Assembly: GCA_029204225.1 (NCBI GenBank)
Contig: CM055104.1
Coordinates: 19,618,295-19,682,294, forward strand
Direction: 5' to 3'
DNA: 64,000 bases
Source: Diphasiastrum complanatum
Taxonomy: Eukaryota > Streptophyta > Lycopodiopsida > Lycopodiales > Lycopodiaceae
How positions within the stretch are numbered: the stretch's first letter is position 1; each line of letters opens with the position of its first letter. Below, piece by piece: positions 11,331 through 23,153 of this stretch. The notes below the pieces were generated by a model. The model was not told where the DNA came from. It made no database searches and saw only the letters and a program-made list of their open reading frames with translations. The position numbers were made by a program, and so were the translations under genes.

Positions 11331-12562
11331 CACATTCTCTCTTCATGCAATGATTCTTGCATGATTTGCCTTGGTCCACAAGTTTCCACAATAGAAAAAA
11401 TGCGCCCCCTTCTACATGCACAATTGACAAAGTTCCAACATATAGTTGGTAGCATGTGAAATTGCCTCTAGGTCGCATTTACAAACTTTTTGGGCCTACT
11501 AAAGGTTAAAACCTTTACAATAAATTATATTTACAAACTTGGAAAGCCTATTTAAACTTTGAGAGAATACAATGTTGCGCGGTGCAAATTAATATTGTGT
11601 GGTGCCAAAATACATGGTGAAATTGATCCAAACTTAAACCATAACATGGGTGGGGAAAAAATAAGCGGGAAGCAAAGTGTGTAAACATGCGTTGACCATT
11701 CAAAGTGTCATAAGACAAGGATTTTTTTATGGCAAGGTGTTCTCAAGCAATTATTAAGGGTGTAGGTAAACAAAGAGTTATTCATAGTCTCAATTCCATA
11801 GTGAGAGCAGGATCATCCACAACTGAAGTTAATGGCAGAAAAATGATCCAACGAGATGGCTATGAAACAATCTTGCTTGATCAACAAGAGTATTAATCAT
11901 AGAAGAAGAAGAAATAGCAGCCCTTCAAAACCTAGATCAAAACAGAGGAGGTGGAGCAATGTTTCAAACTTGGATAACAGACATAGGAGGTGCAGTAGAT
12001 GAATCAATGGAGAGATGAAACATTATGAAGAGGAGCATTAGTAGGAGAGTTGTGCCAATCGCATTTCACTAACACATGCCAATGCTAAACTGCTACATGT
12101 GTGCCAATGCTAAAGTGTTGAAGACCAATAATTGAGGAATCAAATTTTGGAATATTGTTGTTCCCAATCATTGAAGGAATCTTATATGTAATCTAAAAAT
12201 AACATTGTCACATGGCTATTACTACCATTGGTGCTCTATCATCTCCAACAAATCAAGGTCAGCAAATGCATTCACCATAAAAGCTTTTATGAAAATGAAA
12301 GAGCCTTGAACTTACCTTGTATTCTAGGTTTAGACAAAGGAGTAGGCAGGCGCATAGTGCCAATACACAAAACTTATCATTCAATGTTGCAACACCTGGA
12401 ACAAAGCAGATATAGTCACAAAAATCTAATGAATTGAGCCACATCCAGCAGCGCTGCAAAGAAGAAGCCACAACAAAACACAAAATTAAGGAATAGTTGA
12501 AGGCAACTAGCTGAGGAATCAGATACTAGGCGATAACAAATTGCTGAGATTATACCTATTTG

Positions 12563-12604
<42 letters not shown>

Positions 12605-12960
12605 TCTATTGCACCTTTGTTGACATGCTAGGAGAGTGCTTTTTGCGAGGCATTGATGATTGCTCCCATGCCCCCCCCCCCCCCCCCCAAAAAAAAAAAA
12701 AAAAAAAGTGGGTGGTTTCACTTTCCCCCTATGGGAGAGTGTTCATGCCAAGTCAAATGCCACATAAAAGTTGGCACATCATTGATTATGTTGCCGTGCA
12801 GGTGCAGCTCTAGTTGAAATGGCCCGAATAATAATAAGTCGAATTCAATTCAAGGCTTTCAAGACTCCACCAGGCACCTCCACCAAACTGAAGCTGGGCG
12901 AAAGCCCTAAAGTAAAGCTTAGGAGAAGTTAGCAAAAGATGGCCTTATTACTAATTTAAC
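11331..12960. other. Upstream region of HISN5
   Basis: 1.6 kb without a recognised gene. It holds a (GA)16 tract at 12568-12600 and an unusual C18-A19 run at 12671-12707. The last few hundred bases should hold the HISN5 promoter and 5' UTR; no clear TATA box was singled out. Confidence 0.5.
12568..12707. repeat. (GA)n and poly-C/poly-A runs
   Basis: Two simple tracts: about sixteen GA units at 12568-12600, then 18 C followed directly by 19 A at 12671-12707. The homopolymer lengths are at risk of sequencing error. Confidence 0.9.
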
Positions 12961-14564
12961 ATGATCGGATTTCTGTTCTCGCATGAGAAGCAAGCAAGCA
13001 TGGCCGCTCTCTGTTCTGGACGCCTCCTCGCTTCTTCCCCTCTTTACTGTACTCCTGCATCATTTCAAGCCTCTTTTTCCCCTTCTTCTACTTCACATAC
13101 TGATTCCTTCAAATTTCAAATTCTGAAGGGATGTGTGGCCTCGGCCTTTGCCAAGTTCATTTGCTCGCGCAGGAAGAAAGGTTTTGTAGTACAAAGCGAC
13201 ACTAACAGCAGGAAATCTGGACAAGTCGGTACTCGTAGCTCTGCAGAATTATCTTCCTTCAAAAGATTTGCCTCCCCTTTGTCGCCAGCTTCTTTTGCAT
13301 ATAAGGAAACAGAAGAGTGTGTGTCGGGAGAATTTTGCCCTCTCTATTCATCTAGGGGTCTTCTCGCGTTTTCCGCCAACTTATTACCAGGGCGTACCAT
13401 TTGTATGGCTGCAACAAATGACAAGGACGTCTTGATTGCGAATGGAAACGTTGGAATTGCTGAGTGTGTTAAATCATGTAAGTCGTCTTTCATTTTTTAA
13501 AACTATTAGGGGTTGAGCAATTGCAGCAGCCTCATCATTTATTTAGGAAGGCTGTAAAGTGTTAAGATTGAGGTTTTCGATGGAAGGCTACAAGTATAGG
13601 CGAGAAACTTCATTTAGAACCGATATGTCTATGACTACAACTTGCTGGTATGGTTACTGAGTTGTATGTGGTTGTGGGAAACAGCAGTGCGAACTGGAAG
13701 AGTTCAAAGGTCCACAAAGGAAACAAATGTTGACGTGAGCATTGGGTTAGATGGCAACGGCTGCTGTGATTGTGATACTGGAATCCCATTTCTGGACCAT
13801 ATGCTAGACGTATGTAGGCTAAGAACTACAACCGTTTCAAGACAGCTTGTGCTAGGTTCCAACATTCTACTCTGCTTGTTTTGAAAGTTGATTTGAATTG
13901 CATTGCCCCTCCCTTCAACCCATTTGTAACATAGCTCACCCAAAATTCACGTGAGAATTGATTATAGCGACATTCAAAATACAAAATGCAAGAGTACATG
14001 AATCAACATAGATAGAGGGTTGAGGATGGAGAACCCTCTAGTAATGGGAAGTTAGTATTCTTTATGAAGTAATAATGAGTTGCAATGGCCACCAACAGAA
14101 CGTTGTCCTATTGATCAAACTATCGACCATAATTAGTTGATAGGATTAGATTAGTTTATAAAGCTCTAATCAAACTTGGCAACTAGACACATTAATGTTG
14201 TCAAAGCAACTAGACGCATTAATGGCATCAAAATCTGTCTTTCTACTCTGCGCTTCTCAATCTACTCCTGTACATTTTTTATCATCTTTTTGGACTCTGA
14301 ATCTGAGTATCTATAGCTAGTTTGATCTGTCTAGAACAGCCAGTCCGAGGGAATAGAATAGCAGAGGTATTCCTTGGGTTTACAGAACAAATGGCTACCC
14401 AAGGGCCCATGAACTGCAATTCTGCATAATCAATGCTGACTCTGGTTGGCTAAACCAGCAATCTTTGACAGATGGAGCTGATACTGGGAGATTGTCACTA
14501 TTTTTTTTCTATTCCAATGTTTTGATAACTGCAACAGGGCCAGGTGTGAGCACACATGCATGCT

Positions 14565-14657
<93 letters not shown>

Positions 14658-15163
14658 ACTTAAAGTATTCTTTGTCCTACAGCAACTTGCTTCGCATGGA
14701 CTTTTTGATCTAAGTGTGAAAGCACAAGGGGACGTACACATTGATGATCACCATACAAATGAAGATGTTGCTTTAGCACTTGGAACGGTAAGTATGATTG
14801 CAAACTGGCCTTGGTTCTTTAAGTTGTAATTTATGCTTTTGATGAGATTACTTCATGCATTGGTTTGAGGCAGGTGGTTTGAGTGTTGGATTTTTTCTCT
14901 ACGCGTGCAAGTTAGATATGAAATGCCATTTTTATTTTATTCTGCTTGTATAGTTTGGCCTTTTCCTCTTTCTGGTAGAGAATCAAGTTATCTCAAGTTC
15001 AGATTTCCCTGAAAATCCTGTATCCTCCAAACGAGTTTGTAGGCATTGCTACAAGCTCTTGGAGATCGAAAGGGCATTTACCGTTTTGGAGACTTCTCTG
15101 CTCCACTTGATGAAGCACTGATTCATGTCGCTCTGGTATGTTCACGTGGATTCATGGTAATAG

Positions 15164-15241
<78 letters not shown>

Positions 15242-18022
15242 CTAGTCAAAGGAGTTGATGCAGGATCTCTCGGGTAGACCTTATCTTGGATATAATTTGG
15301 AAATTCCTACCGACCATGTTGGCAGCTATGATACACAGGTTTGGATTCTGTTTTTGTAGGCTCACACGTCCATGTGTCTGCCTTGAGCTTGTTTAACTAG
15401 TTCGGATAGCTATGGTTCTCTGACAAGATAATGGTCTATACTTTAGTTATTCTCTGCTCCTTTCTTGACGTTCCTTCAAAACATTACCATCCCTTTGGAA
15501 ATAAAGCTTGTTGAACACGTGATCGAGATCTTTATATATTGGATGCAAGCAAAAGGATGTGAAGCATGATTTATTGTTTTTCTTTAATGTCTGGAAGGTA
15601 GTGGAGGTGAGGCTTCAAGATATTGGTATTATAGGAGAACAAAAATCAGGTTTGCTCTTAACATAAGCTGCATTATGTGACAGCTGGTGGAGCATTTTTT
15701 TCAGTCATTAGTAAACACCTCTGGAATGACGTTGCACATACGCCAGGTTCTCTTTTGCAGTTCTTTTATTTCCTAGTTATCGTTATCACATGTTATGCCA
15801 GTCATGCTTCAGCTGAAAAGAAAAGTAGGTTTTTGTGTAGCACATGAGTGAGAAGAGATGATTTTTGAATGGCAAGCTGTTGTTAATATGACCCACATCT
15901 TAGTGGGTGGAGAAAGTTATTTAGTTGGGCCTTACCAACAAGAATGGAAGTTGTGGCTTGGTTGAGTTGTGTCAGGAGATTTGAAACTTTTTTAAGAGTG
16001 CTAGGTTTGTGTATGGCAAACGAGTGAGAAAGGAATTTTTTATTTTCGGCAAGCTCAATGCAGCACACATAAGTGTGAGTGGACAATTAATAACAGTGCG
16101 GACTTGTGGTCCATATGGATGTCCTTGTGCATGACAATGGCCTGCAACTCTCTCTCCTCAAAAAGACACCAGCCTCAGTGTCAGTACAAAAGCAACAACA
16201 CCAATGTGGAAAAAGATTGAGCTGCTTCATATCCCATATACTGAAAAATGTATATGCAAAGAAACCCTACAAGCAGGAACATTATGCCATTGACTGTGTG
16301 TCTTAGAAGCCACAAACATGTACACTGAAGTAGTAGTAACTTCTGAAGACTGGATGGAAGCATGTCCGAATAACTGTTGCCTTGGTAGTGCATTGCTATA
16401 TGAATGGTCCATGATTGCTAACGAAAAATATTTTTTTGAATGAGATGCCTAAAGCATCCACTAGAATTTTTATTGCCAAATATAAATTTTAGGACTATGC
16501 CTAAATGCGCCATAGGAACTTTGCTGCATATAGTGTGATATACCATGCCAATCAGATGGACCAAGAATGTGACATGAAGGCAGCAATATGACCCAACAAA
16601 GAAGAATACACTATTGTAACTCTGCTACCAAAGATATATTATGCTATATGCTTATAACCCAACAGTGCCACATGAATGTAGAATGTATACCACTTTATGT
16701 TAATTATATTCCAAAACAACCTGAAAGATCAAAAATGTGTGTGCACTGTGGATGGAACACTTGATGCCAAATACTAGCAGCAACATGAACCAAATGTCAA
16801 AAGTAGGCATTAGTATTTTTGCTGCATATAATAGCTACTGAAGGCATGAGGTGCATAAGTGATCAAGCTATACATGTGAATGAGCAATGTTACTTGAAAA
16901 TAACAATGATCTATTCATGATGAACAATTGCCATAATAATTCAGTTCAGATAGCTTAGACACTGTATCAAATGAAATATACTGTAGGAGAAACATGTTTG
17001 CTATGAATGTGTGGCGAAAGTACAAAGAAACCTACCATACTAACTAAGGCTGTAAAGGAACGGTCCAAGATTCAATGAAACTGGCAACGAGAGCCATTAA
17101 AGCCTAAATATGTTGGAACAATGTTGTATCAGGTTTGGTGGAATAATTTCAGGAAGGATGCAACAAGATATCATTTGAAGCATAATAATATTTCCTAACT
17201 TCATGCCGTATAAGACTCACGATCGAAGTGGACTGAATATACAAGCATGCTGCTGCCAAACATATACTCCAATAGCTCCAAGCCACAATGATAGAAGATG
17301 GTGTGTTTCATACAAGGAGAACCCATGCCATAGTAGATATCAGGAGTGGATGCAAAAAATAATATTGAAGTCTAATAATGGGTACTAGAATGATGATATA
17401 GGAGCACTAGAAAAGAGATGTTAAAACATCTGAGGAACTTCTTGGACTGGGAATGATATGACAAGAGTGGCACTCGAAAGGCTTTGAAGTTAAGCAGAAG
17501 ATTCTATTATGCTCATGCTTTTAATGACAGTAAGTATTGTAATTCATTCATTGTGTGCACGAATGCAACAGGACAGGGTATCATAAATAGTTTGTGATAA
17601 TGTGGAATGGTCAGCTCTACAGTTTTCGCAAATTTGTCATGACCGTACTGTTACATTTGCGGTAGTTACTTCTTTATTATATTTACATTCTCAGACCTTC
17701 CTAATACTTGCAATATCCATTTGTGTCGTTACAGCTATCTGGGAGAAATTCTCATCACATTGTAGAGGCAACATTCAAAGCATTTGCCAAAGCTCTTCGG
17801 CAAGCTATTGAGTATGACATTCGTAGAAAAGGGACTATTCCAAGGTGGGAAAACTACTGTTCTTTACTGTATTTTTATTAAAATCAGATGCTTATTTAAA
17901 AGTGGGTTCAAACTTTTGGTCATCAACATTAACAATCACTTGGGTTCCTCTCCAACTGTCGCTTCTTCAACGTTCCTTTTTATGTTACTTGCAGCTCTAA
18001 AGGTGTCCTCTCTCGATCTTGA
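12961..18022 (+). CDS. HISN5: Imidazoleglycerol-phosphate dehydratase, 8 exons, plastid-targeted
   Basis: This enzyme dehydrates imidazole glycerol phosphate to imidazole acetol phosphate, a step of histidine synthesis in plastids. Exons read from GT-AG junctions: 12961-13477, 13685-13809, 14683-14787, 15043-15135, 15264-15338, 15684-15746, 17735-17844, 17995-18022 (TGA). Together they give 1116 bp, 371 residues. Exon 1 encodes a Ser/basic-rich N-terminal extension of about 170 residues that fits a transit peptide; the Met at 13000 (MAALCSG) is an alternative start. The IGPD domain follows with 'TKETNV', '[10 protein letters not shown]', the metal-binding 'IDDHHTNED', '[14 protein letters not shown]' and the second metal-binding '[18 protein letters not shown]', ending in the typical 'SSKGVLSRS'. 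All family landmarks are intact and no frame break is seen. Introns 2 and 4 carry long microsatellites and intron 6 is about 2 kb. Confidence 0.94.
14567..14656. repeat. (TG)27(AG)18 compound microsatellite in HISN5 intron 2
   Basis: A TG run at 14567-14620 passes directly into an AG run ending at 14656, only 26 bp before the first base of exon 3 (14683). It occupies the place where branch site and polypyrimidine tract normally lie; the remaining sequence before the acceptor is 'TATTCTTTGTCCTACAG'. Confidence 0.95.
15164..15236. repeat. (GA)n microsatellite in HISN5 intron 4
   Basis: A 73-bp GA tract within the 128-bp intron 4 (15136-15263), so most of this short intron is simple repeat. Confidence 0.95.
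15747..17734. other. HISN5 intron 6, about 2 kb
   Basis: AT-rich intron between the exon ending 'HIRQ' and the one starting 'LSGRNSHH'. Both strands were read; no transposon domain or nested gene was recognised. Confidence 0.7.
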
Positions 18023-18728
18023 AGGTGGTAAGCGTTGCCGTTTTCTACAGCCCATGATTTGTATCTGCAAAAATAAATAACAAGCACAGGGTGAAGTCAG
18101 CAATTTGTCTCAAAAGAATGAAAGGCAATGCACTATTCAAATTTCAGAGACTCTCAGTTTTCTGGAAATGGTCATTTACTGCTGCAAGAGTGGTGGAATA
18201 CTGCTAGGTTTTATACATCATACATGGAGGAATTTTTAAGAACGCTCTCAGTGGTTTTCAAGATTACAGCTGATTTCTTACTTCTTATAGATTGGTGCTA
18301 CTTATATCGAATGACTATAATCCTGTCCATTGTGTAGCCTTTGTATAAATAGTAGACAAGTGAATGTTTGGGTCATTGTGCAGCCTTTGTACAAGTAGTA
18401 CTAGATTCAGGTTTTTTGTATGTTTAGTATATATATAATAGTTGTGCATGCTATACAAGAATTGAATTTTTCCTGATAGTTGTTGATTTTCATGCATTCT
18501 TTGCTCCCATGAGTGGCTGATGTTTGTCCATCGTTTAAGAGATGTTTGGATGAATAACTCTATTTGTGATTGCATTATATAGTGCTTTCATGGGAAAAGT
18601 TGGCGTTGCTCATATGAGATTTGAAGTTTTTTTTTGACAAGTTTATGAAACAAAGAGTAGAGCATCTAGCAATATCTATTTTTTCTTTCCTTATGTGTGT
18701 AAGCATGTATGCCTATCCTAATGCAAGT
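18023..18728. other. HISN5 3' flank
   Basis: Probable 3' UTR and downstream sequence, AT-rich. No second gene was recognised. There is a local near-repeat of 'TTGTGTAGCCTTTGTATAAAT' at about 18330 and 'TTGTGCAGCCTTTGTACAAGT' at about 18376 in slightly changed form. Confidence 0.45.
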
Positions 18729-18788
18729 GTGCATGTGCATGTGCATGTGCATGCGCGCGCGCGCGCACACACACACACACATGCAAGC

Positions 18789-18844
<56 letters not shown>
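18729..18844. repeat. Compound microsatellite
   Basis: Successive runs of GCATGT hexamers, GC, AC and then TC dinucleotides make up about 115 bp. Confidence 0.92.
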
Positions 18845-18849
<5 letters not shown>

Positions 18850-18889
18850 CACATATGATATGCTGAGCCTTCCTCCCCACATTAGATCA

Positions 18890-19640
18890 TCTAGGCTGAG
18901 TTTGTAGTCGTACCACTTCAGACTGAGGCTATTTTCAGGATGATTATATCTATCCAGAGACTATTTAATCTTCTTGACAACCTACCGCAATATCCTCATA
19001 TTGCTTGCCTATCATCTCAACTACTCTATAACTAGAGTCATTAGTTTTCATAGTATTTCCCGGACCTCTCATCTTTTATGCACGTATGGCATGACTATTT
19101 CAGAGCTACCGGAGGGATCTCATTGGTACATGCGAGGTTTCGTTTATCAAACATACTTACAAAGGACATGGCAAAGACCTCATGGAGTCAAAGTAGACCT
19201 CTACCATTCACATTTTTTTAGAGTTGCATGTCATTGGTGCACCTATATTATCTTAGTTCCTGGATAATGGCCTCCGGTTTACATTGGGACAGCTTCAAGT
19301 TTTTTCACATCAATTATATGTGGAAATGAGACATTTTTAGAGTATTTTATGTGAGAGCAAGATTTGCCAGAGGTGGAGTTCGAGGAGCATTTTTTGTTTA
19401 GGTATCTTGTTTATTATGAGATTAGAGGGCATTCACATTGCTTGTGATTCCCTGGTTCACACTATGCTCTCTTATTTTTTGAGGATACACGTTGTGTTGC
19501 TCTAATGATATGCGAGATATTTCTTCTCCACCGACACAAATGCAAGATAGAGTATGGAGGTTTAGTCTCTTTCTTCCAAATTATCTCATTTTTCTCAAGG
19601 AGATACTCTAGAGCAAACATTGAGAGTGACATTATCCGAA
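18890..19640 (+). pseudogene. LINE C-terminal remnant
   Basis: Broken + strand frames resemble the end of a non-LTR retrotransposon ORF2, with a peptide near 19380-19450 like 'YYEIRGHSHCL' followed by a hydrophobic stretch. The same ending, built on the string TTTATTATGAGATTAGAGGG, occurs in the LINE remnant at 53.36 kb in the SAM50 intron, which carries a YADD motif. Multiple stops are present. Assignment rests mostly on that shared sequence. Confidence 0.45.
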
Positions 19641-19665
19641 GATGAGACAAATATCCCATCATCTC

Positions 19666-20226
19666 ATGTTCAACACCTTGATCAGAGGTAGCGTACAATA
19701 TTGAGATCAAGAAGACAACATCTCTCGTCTTCAATATCATTTGTAGTTTCGGGACTGTCTATGCTTTCTTACTTCAACAGAGTTCTAGCTCCACTAGGAC
19801 ATGATATTTGATTCTTTATAGTTTCACTCAATTCATTGTATTGTACCATTGTATCACTGTATAAATCATGGTACTACTTTTTGGTTACGCAGAGCTTTTG
19901 CCCATACGATCAAAGCATAGTTCTCGAATTTTGTGTTTGTTTATGATGTTCAACACCTTGATCAGAGGTAGCGTACAATATTGAGATCAAGAAGACAACA
20001 TCTCCCATCTTCAATATCATTTGTAGTTTCGGGACTGTCTATGCTTTCTTACTTCAACAGAGTTCTAGCTCCACCAAGACATGATATTTGATTCTTTTAT
20101 AGTTTCACTCAATTCATTGTATTGTACCATTGTATCACTGTATAAATCATGGTACTACTTTTTGGTTACGCAGAGCTTTTGCTCATACGATCAAAGCATA
20201 GTTCTCAAATTTTGAGTTTGTTTTTG
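19666..20226. repeat. 280-bp tandem duplication
   Basis: Unit 1 spans 19666-19945 and unit 2 19946-20226. Both begin 'ATGTTCAACACCTTGATCAG' and end with 'GAGTTTGTTT' or 'TGTGTTTGTTT'. Only a handful of substitutions and a 1-bp indel separate them, so the duplication is younger than the surrounding LINE debris. Confidence 0.95.
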
Positions 20227-20325
20227 GAGACTTATTTATGCTCCTACATAAACTATCACACTTGAGATGTACTATTTTGTCTTATATGCCTTTTGGCATT
20301 CAAAGATAGACAATAATAAGAAAGT

Positions 20326-20373
<48 letters not shown>
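20326..20373. repeat. (CT)24 microsatellite
   Basis: A 48-bp CT tract just after the 280-bp duplication. Confidence 0.95.
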
Positions 20374-20377
<4 letters not shown>

Positions 20378-20811
20378 GACTAGTCTTAGAGGAAAAAATG
20401 TTAGATATAGACTTTCGAATATATTTACCGACTTGAAGGTTTGGTTTCAAAAGAAAGCTCATTAAAAAATTACAAACAAGGATTTGAGATAATCATTAGG
20501 ACTATGAAATTTAACAAACCAAGCTACGTTGACACTCTCAAAACTCCAACAATCTACTAGCTCCTATTATGAAATTTACAATCCATTACATTATTTTCCA
20601 CCAATGCAGCCTCAATGGCAATCTATATAAATTAGGAGTACATTTGGGAAACAGGAGCCCACAATCTACATCACCTATCTTTGTGCTTTTATTTGTCAAC
20701 AAGTGGACAAGGGCGACACAGGCTCATACTATTAGACTATGACTGAGGTATCTTACCAAGCCTTTGTTCAATCATTCATTTCTCATTCAGTTATTGCATA
20801 CTTGTTTGGTA

Positions 20812-21165
20812 GGTCTCCTAGTGTTATTAGTTTTGAGTCACTTGGTAGAGAAGAAATTAGAAGCATGTCTGTGTTTTCAACAATTCATATGACTATTTGA
20901 AACTCATACATGAAGATAAAAGCCCTACGCACTGACAATGGTTTCGTCGAGAAAAATCGTCGATAAATGTAACGGAGTACATCAATCTTTCACATGATGG
21001 GATTTGCATGGGGACACAAAGATCACAATGAATCAGATCCAGAATGCCTTTAGCCCAATGAGCTTGGCCTTTGGGAAATCTTGACCTTACATCCTTGCCA
21101 AGAATACAAGTCTCACAAGTCTATTTTGGTAATGACTTCTTGATGTCTAGCTAGGCCTTGGACAA
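20812..21165. pseudogene. Two copia integrase pieces, head to head
   Basis: On the minus strand 21165 down to about 20945 reads 'CETCILGKDVRSRFP', 'GILDLIHCDLCVPMQIP' and 'YSVTFIDDFSRR'. These are the zinc-finger end and catalytic core start (D of DDE) of copia integrase. On the + strand 20925-20957 reads 'KIKALRTDNG', the next core segment (second D). The two pieces meet in opposite orientation near 20957 rather than following one another, so the copy is rearranged and dead. Confidence 0.65.
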
Positions 21166-21889
21166 GACTGTTGCATATTTCCATGAGACTCGTGTCTTTT
21201 GCTTCGCTGTAGTGCAATCTTCTGTTATGTTTTCTAAGCCTCGGTTTAAAGTCAGGTGCAAAATGCATCAGATAGGGCGAAAGGCAAGCGATGTGTTCAG
21301 TGGCCGAACAGATTGTGGGGACCTTTACAGCAGTAGGTAAACGACCTCTTCTGAATGCTGCTGCTGGTGAAGAGCATCAACTTCAACCGAACGCAGCATG
21401 TGTCAACCTCGCAGATAGCTGTAAAACTCAGCTTCTACTTCCCGGCCAACCAGCATGAAAGGGAAGGAAGAGGAAATAAAAGAACAGCACAACCTTTTTA
21501 GCCTGAAGTCTATACTGACCACACCTTCGAATTAAGATTGATTGTTGCAAGGCAAAAGGATAGGCTCTGAGCTTCCCCCTTCGACACACTGCTTCACTTT
21601 TCATGCAATGCCCGCAACTTAGATTTCATACATTAACAATGTTGCCCCTCCTAGTACGACCGTTGGTACAAAATCATTTTTCGTTGGCTCTGGTTTGTGT
21701 CATTAAGGCATATAGCCATGAACATAGTTTGTTTCATCAATGCAAAGCCATGAGCATAGCCCCATGATATTGGCTCGCAACTATTATATAAATTGTCAAT
21801 CGTGCCTTTTTCGAACAAACTGCTACAACAGTGGCCAAAGGCCACAATGATTGTCAAAAGTTGAAGGCTATAAGGCTTCAAGTAGTAAC
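21166..21889. other. No gene seen
   Basis: Spacer between copia pieces. Short open frames only. Some of it may be the lost 3' portion of copia A, but no RNase H motif could be read. Confidence 0.4.
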
Positions 21890-22230
21890 TTATATTCCAA
21901 GTGTGAACTTAAGAAGTCCTAGATCTACCATCTTCAATTCACTAGACAAGGAAACTTTAACATTTCTTATGCCTTCACCATCATTTCCTGTCAATATGAT
22001 ATCATCAATATAAAGTACTAAAATGATGATCTTTCCATCATTACATTTGATGTACAAAGAAGGCTCACAAGAGCTAATAATCACAAAGCCAAGAGAGTAG
22101 AGAAAATCATGCAACCTAGAGTACCAAGCTCTAGGTGCTTGCTTCAAGCTATATAGGCTTTTCCTTAAGTGGCAGACCTTGTCCTCCTCACCATCCTTGA
22201 TGAAGCCCTCGGGTTGCAACATGTATATTT
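21890..22230 (-). pseudogene. Copia A reverse transcriptase segment
   Basis: Minus-strand frame from 22222 begins 'LQPEGF' and includes 'LYSLKQAPRAWY' and the RT active-site box 'VLYIDDIIL' (YxDD class), ending 'LKMVDLGLLKFTLGI'. These are central and C-terminal RT motifs; the N-terminal third of RT is absent. Immediately upstream the integrase frame ends around 22225, so an internal deletion fused integrase to mid-RT. Confidence 0.85.
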
Positions 22231-23100
22231 GCCAAACAAAGCTTGAAATGGTGAGATCCCAACAATAGCACTACTAGGAAGCCTATTACATAAGTAATTA
22301 GCACAAGTTATGGCCTCCCCCCAAAAAGTGATGGGTAGAGATGCATCAAGTCTTAAAGACTTTGCACATTCACAAAGACTCCTATTTTTCCTCTCGGCCA
22401 TCCCATTTTGTTGGGGGGTGTAAGGACAAGTGAGTTCTCTCTTAATGCCATTGATCTCACAAAAGTTTCTCATCTTGTTTGAGATATACTCTCCTCCATT
22501 ATCACATCTTAGAACTTTAATGCAAGAACTAAGTTGCTTTTTCACTAGAGACTTTAACTTTACAAAAGCTTTATATACAAGGCTTTTCTTAGGCAAAAAT
22601 TCAATCCAAGTGTATCTAGTATAATCATCAATAAAAGTCACATACATTAAAGCTCCTCCATTACTTTCATGAGAAAAAGTATGTACATCCGAATGGATAA
22701 GATCTAAAGGTGAGGTAAATCTTGTTAAAGATCTCTTGTAGGAAGTCTTGTGTGACTTTGCAAGGCCACATGCCTCACACACTTTGCCACACTTCTTGAA
22801 AGCTTTTGGTAGGCCGAGAGCTAGCTCCTTTGATGCCATGGATTCCATTGATTGAAGATTAGGATGGCCCAATCTTTTGTGCCAAAGCTCCACTTGAGTC
22901 AACTCCTCCCTAACCATATTCACACTTTCAATAGCCACATTAGCATCCGATTTGAAAAGCCTTCCTTGCTTAATGCCACTAGCTATGCACTTATTATTTC
23001 TCAAGATGGAACACACTCCATTCTTGAAATGTATATCTAGTCCATTGTCCATTAATTGACCAACACTAAGCAAGTGTTTTGTAATGGATGGAACATACAA
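22225..23100 (-). pseudogene. Copia A integrase
   Basis: The frame from 23100 contains the pre-integrase 'LWHKRLGHPN' with the downstream 'CEACGLAKSHK' (HHCC zinc finger). The catalytic core follows with 'LIHSDVH', 'LRCDNGGEY' and 'YTPQQNGMAERKNR', giving the D-D-E catalytic triad. The core looks complete, ending near 'SPFQALFGK'. It would have inserted the element cDNA into the host genome. A 3' deletion truncates the C-terminal region. Confidence 0.88.
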
Positions 23101-23153
23101 AACATTATCAAGATCTATCCTTTTAGATGATCCTAAGCATAATGGAATAGATC

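Noticed and set aside
14430-14741. His-Thr-rich minus-strand frame
   Set aside because: It reads the (TG)n(AG)n microsatellite of HISN5 intron 2 backwards.
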